DNA of 24,310 nucleotides from Sulfurovum sp. UBA7648 (lineage in GTDB: Bacteria > Campylobacterota > Campylobacteria > Campylobacterales > Sulfurovaceae). Under the pieces are notes generated by a model that made no database searches, was not told where the DNA came from, and saw only the letters and a list, made by a program, of their open reading frames with translations. Position 1 is the first letter of the stretch, and each line of letters opens with the position of its first letter. The stretch is from assembly GCA_002483605.1 (NCBI GenBank), contig DLIG01000021.1:409963-434272 (forward strand). Direction: 5' to 3'. A program made the position numbers and the translations under genes. This document shows positions 23,554-24,310 of this stretch, one piece after another.

Positions 23554-23577
23554 ATGACCTATCACAAACAAACTTAA
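23554..23577 (+). CDS. Possible seven-codon leader ORF upstream of gltB
   Basis: ATG to TAA encoding MTYHKQT, within the predicted gltB leader. AGG lies eight bases before its ATG, and its stop TAA overlaps the AAGG ribosome-binding site of gltB (23576-23579). Ribosomes finishing it would sit on the gltB start region, so it could couple or modulate translation. It contains no run of one amino acid, so classical attenuation is not suggested. It may be chance. Confidence 0.25.
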   Translation: MTYHKQT

Positions 23578-23586
23578 GGTTGGCTT

Positions 23587-24310
23587 ATGCAAGATTTATT
23601 TACCTCTTTTAGAGACAATTGCGGTTTTGGATTACTAGCTTCGATAGATAATATTCCTTCACACAAAAACCTAGAAGACGCCATAATGGCACTCTCTAGA
23701 ATGATGCACCGTGGAGCTATCGCAGCTGATGGCAAAACCGGAGACGGGAGCGGGCTTTTGCTCTCTATCCCAAAAAAGTTTTTTGCCAAAATGGCAAAAA
23801 AAGACGGCATAATATTGCCTGAAACTTATGCTGTCGGTATGATTTTTGGTACACAAGAGTCTGATTTTGATATTATCAAAGAGGTATGCAAAGCAAATGA
23901 CTTGAGGGTTATTTATACGCGCACGGTACCGCTAGAAAAAGATGCGCTCGGAGAACAGGCATTGGAATCATTGCCTATTATTAAGCAGGTATTTATAGCA
24001 CCAAATACTCTTATAGGGACTCGCAGATTTGACGCGCTTGTATATCTTTCTAGAAAAGAAATAGAAAACAAACTAAAAGAAAATCAAGACTTTTATATTC
24101 CATCTTTTTCAACCTCCGTGGTCTCATATAAAGGCCTTGTTATGCCTACACATATCAAAGAGTTCTATAAGGACCTGGCAGATAAAGATTTTGAAATATC
24201 TTTTGGCCTTTTTCACCAAAGATTTTCTACCAATACTCTTCCGAAATGGAAATTAGCCCAACCTTTCCGCATGATAGCCCATAATGGCGAGATAAATTCA
24301 GTAACCGCAA
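23587..24310 (+). CDS. gltB: Glutamate synthase large subunit, N-terminal part (cut by window edge)
   Basis: 241 codons are visible before the edge of what is normally a protein of about 1,450-1,500 residues. After an 11-residue propeptide (MQDLFTSFRDN) comes Cys12 in CGFGLLA, the expected N-terminal nucleophile of the class II glutamine amidotransferase domain once the propeptide is removed. MHRGAIAADGKTGDGSGLL (about 40-58) and HQRFSTNTLPKW with AHNGEINS are further amidotransferase landmarks. The enzyme converts 2-oxoglutarate and glutamine to two glutamates in the cytoplasm, with GltD. AAGG lies seven bases before the ATG. The gene diverges from recO across about 170 bases. Confidence 0.95.
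   Translation, partial: MQDLFTSFRDNCGFGLLASIDNIPSHKNLEDAIMALSRMMHRGAIAADGKTGDGSGLLLSIPKKFFAKMAKKDGIILPETYAVGMIFGTQESDFDIIKEVCKANDLRVIYTRTVPLEKDALGEQALESLPIIKQVFIAPNTLIGTRRFDALVYLSRKEIENKLKENQDFYIPSFSTSVVSYKGLVMPTHIKEFYKDLADKDFEISFGLFHQRFSTNTLPKWKLAQPFRMIAHNGEINSVTA

Noticed and set aside
1..24310. tRNA, rRNA, riboswitch, insertion sequence and prophage genes
   Set aside because: None was seen on reading both strands; the intergenic gaps are short and already explained by promoters, hairpins or palindromes.

Overview
The window looks like chromosome from a free-living member of the Campylobacterota (Epsilonproteobacteria), most like the Sulfurimonas/Sulfuricurvum group. This rests on low G+C, on a gene order remembered from Campylobacter jejuni (murJ-cysS-msbA-pyrD-M16 peptidase-dapA-SDR, and ruvA with a hydrolase-murF pair nearby), on a murF with a membrane-anchored N-terminus, and on a short RecO of the epsilon type. 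No database search was possible, so family calls come from motifs and recalled homologues.

Layout. (1) Positions 1-2146, minus strand: a secreted OmpA-family protein followed by the N-terminal 419 codons of a large repeat adhesin that runs off the left edge. The adhesin has a BapA-like prefix, a hydrophobic segment, an aspartate run and Calx-beta-like repeats of about 120 residues. (2) 2423-13355, minus strand: ten tightly packed genes reading murJ, cysS, msbA-like ABC exporter, pyrD, M16 peptidase, dapA, a FabL-like SDR, pgsA, rseP and yggS. Most junctions overlap or are a few bases apart; the only larger gap (before pyrD) may hold a second promoter. A hairpin after yggS probably ends the unit. 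The set serves envelope building (lipid II flippase, lipid exporter, phosphatidylglycerol synthesis, diaminopimelate supply, possibly fatty acid elongation, membrane proteolysis) plus pyrimidine and aminoacyl-tRNA synthesis.

(3) 13503-17565: ruvA diverges from murJ. It is followed by a CLC chloride transporter, a divergent NlpC/P60 peptidase and an HI0933-type flavoprotein. In relatives as I recall them, ddl lies between ruvA and the hydrolase-murF pair; here it is absent and these three genes occupy the space. (4) 17621-21639, plus strand: an alpha/beta hydrolase, murF, an unrecognised exported protein with a faint lysozyme-like motif, a membrane-anchored thioredoxin-like protein and a PhnA-family zinc-ribbon protein, probably one transcription unit. 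(5) 21640-23416: a structured convergent intergenic region, an epoxide-hydrolase-like protein behind a consensus sigma-70 promoter, and recO, whose natural start appears to be ATC. (6) 23587 to the right edge: the start of gltB, with a possible seven-codon leader ORF upstream.

No rRNA, tRNA, CRISPR array, insertion sequence or prophage gene was seen. The points most worth a second look are the recO start codon, the FabL-type active site in a gene usually annotated as a generic dehydrogenase, the adhesin/OmpA pair with near-identical DNA repeats, the membrane-anchored MurF, and the missing ddl.
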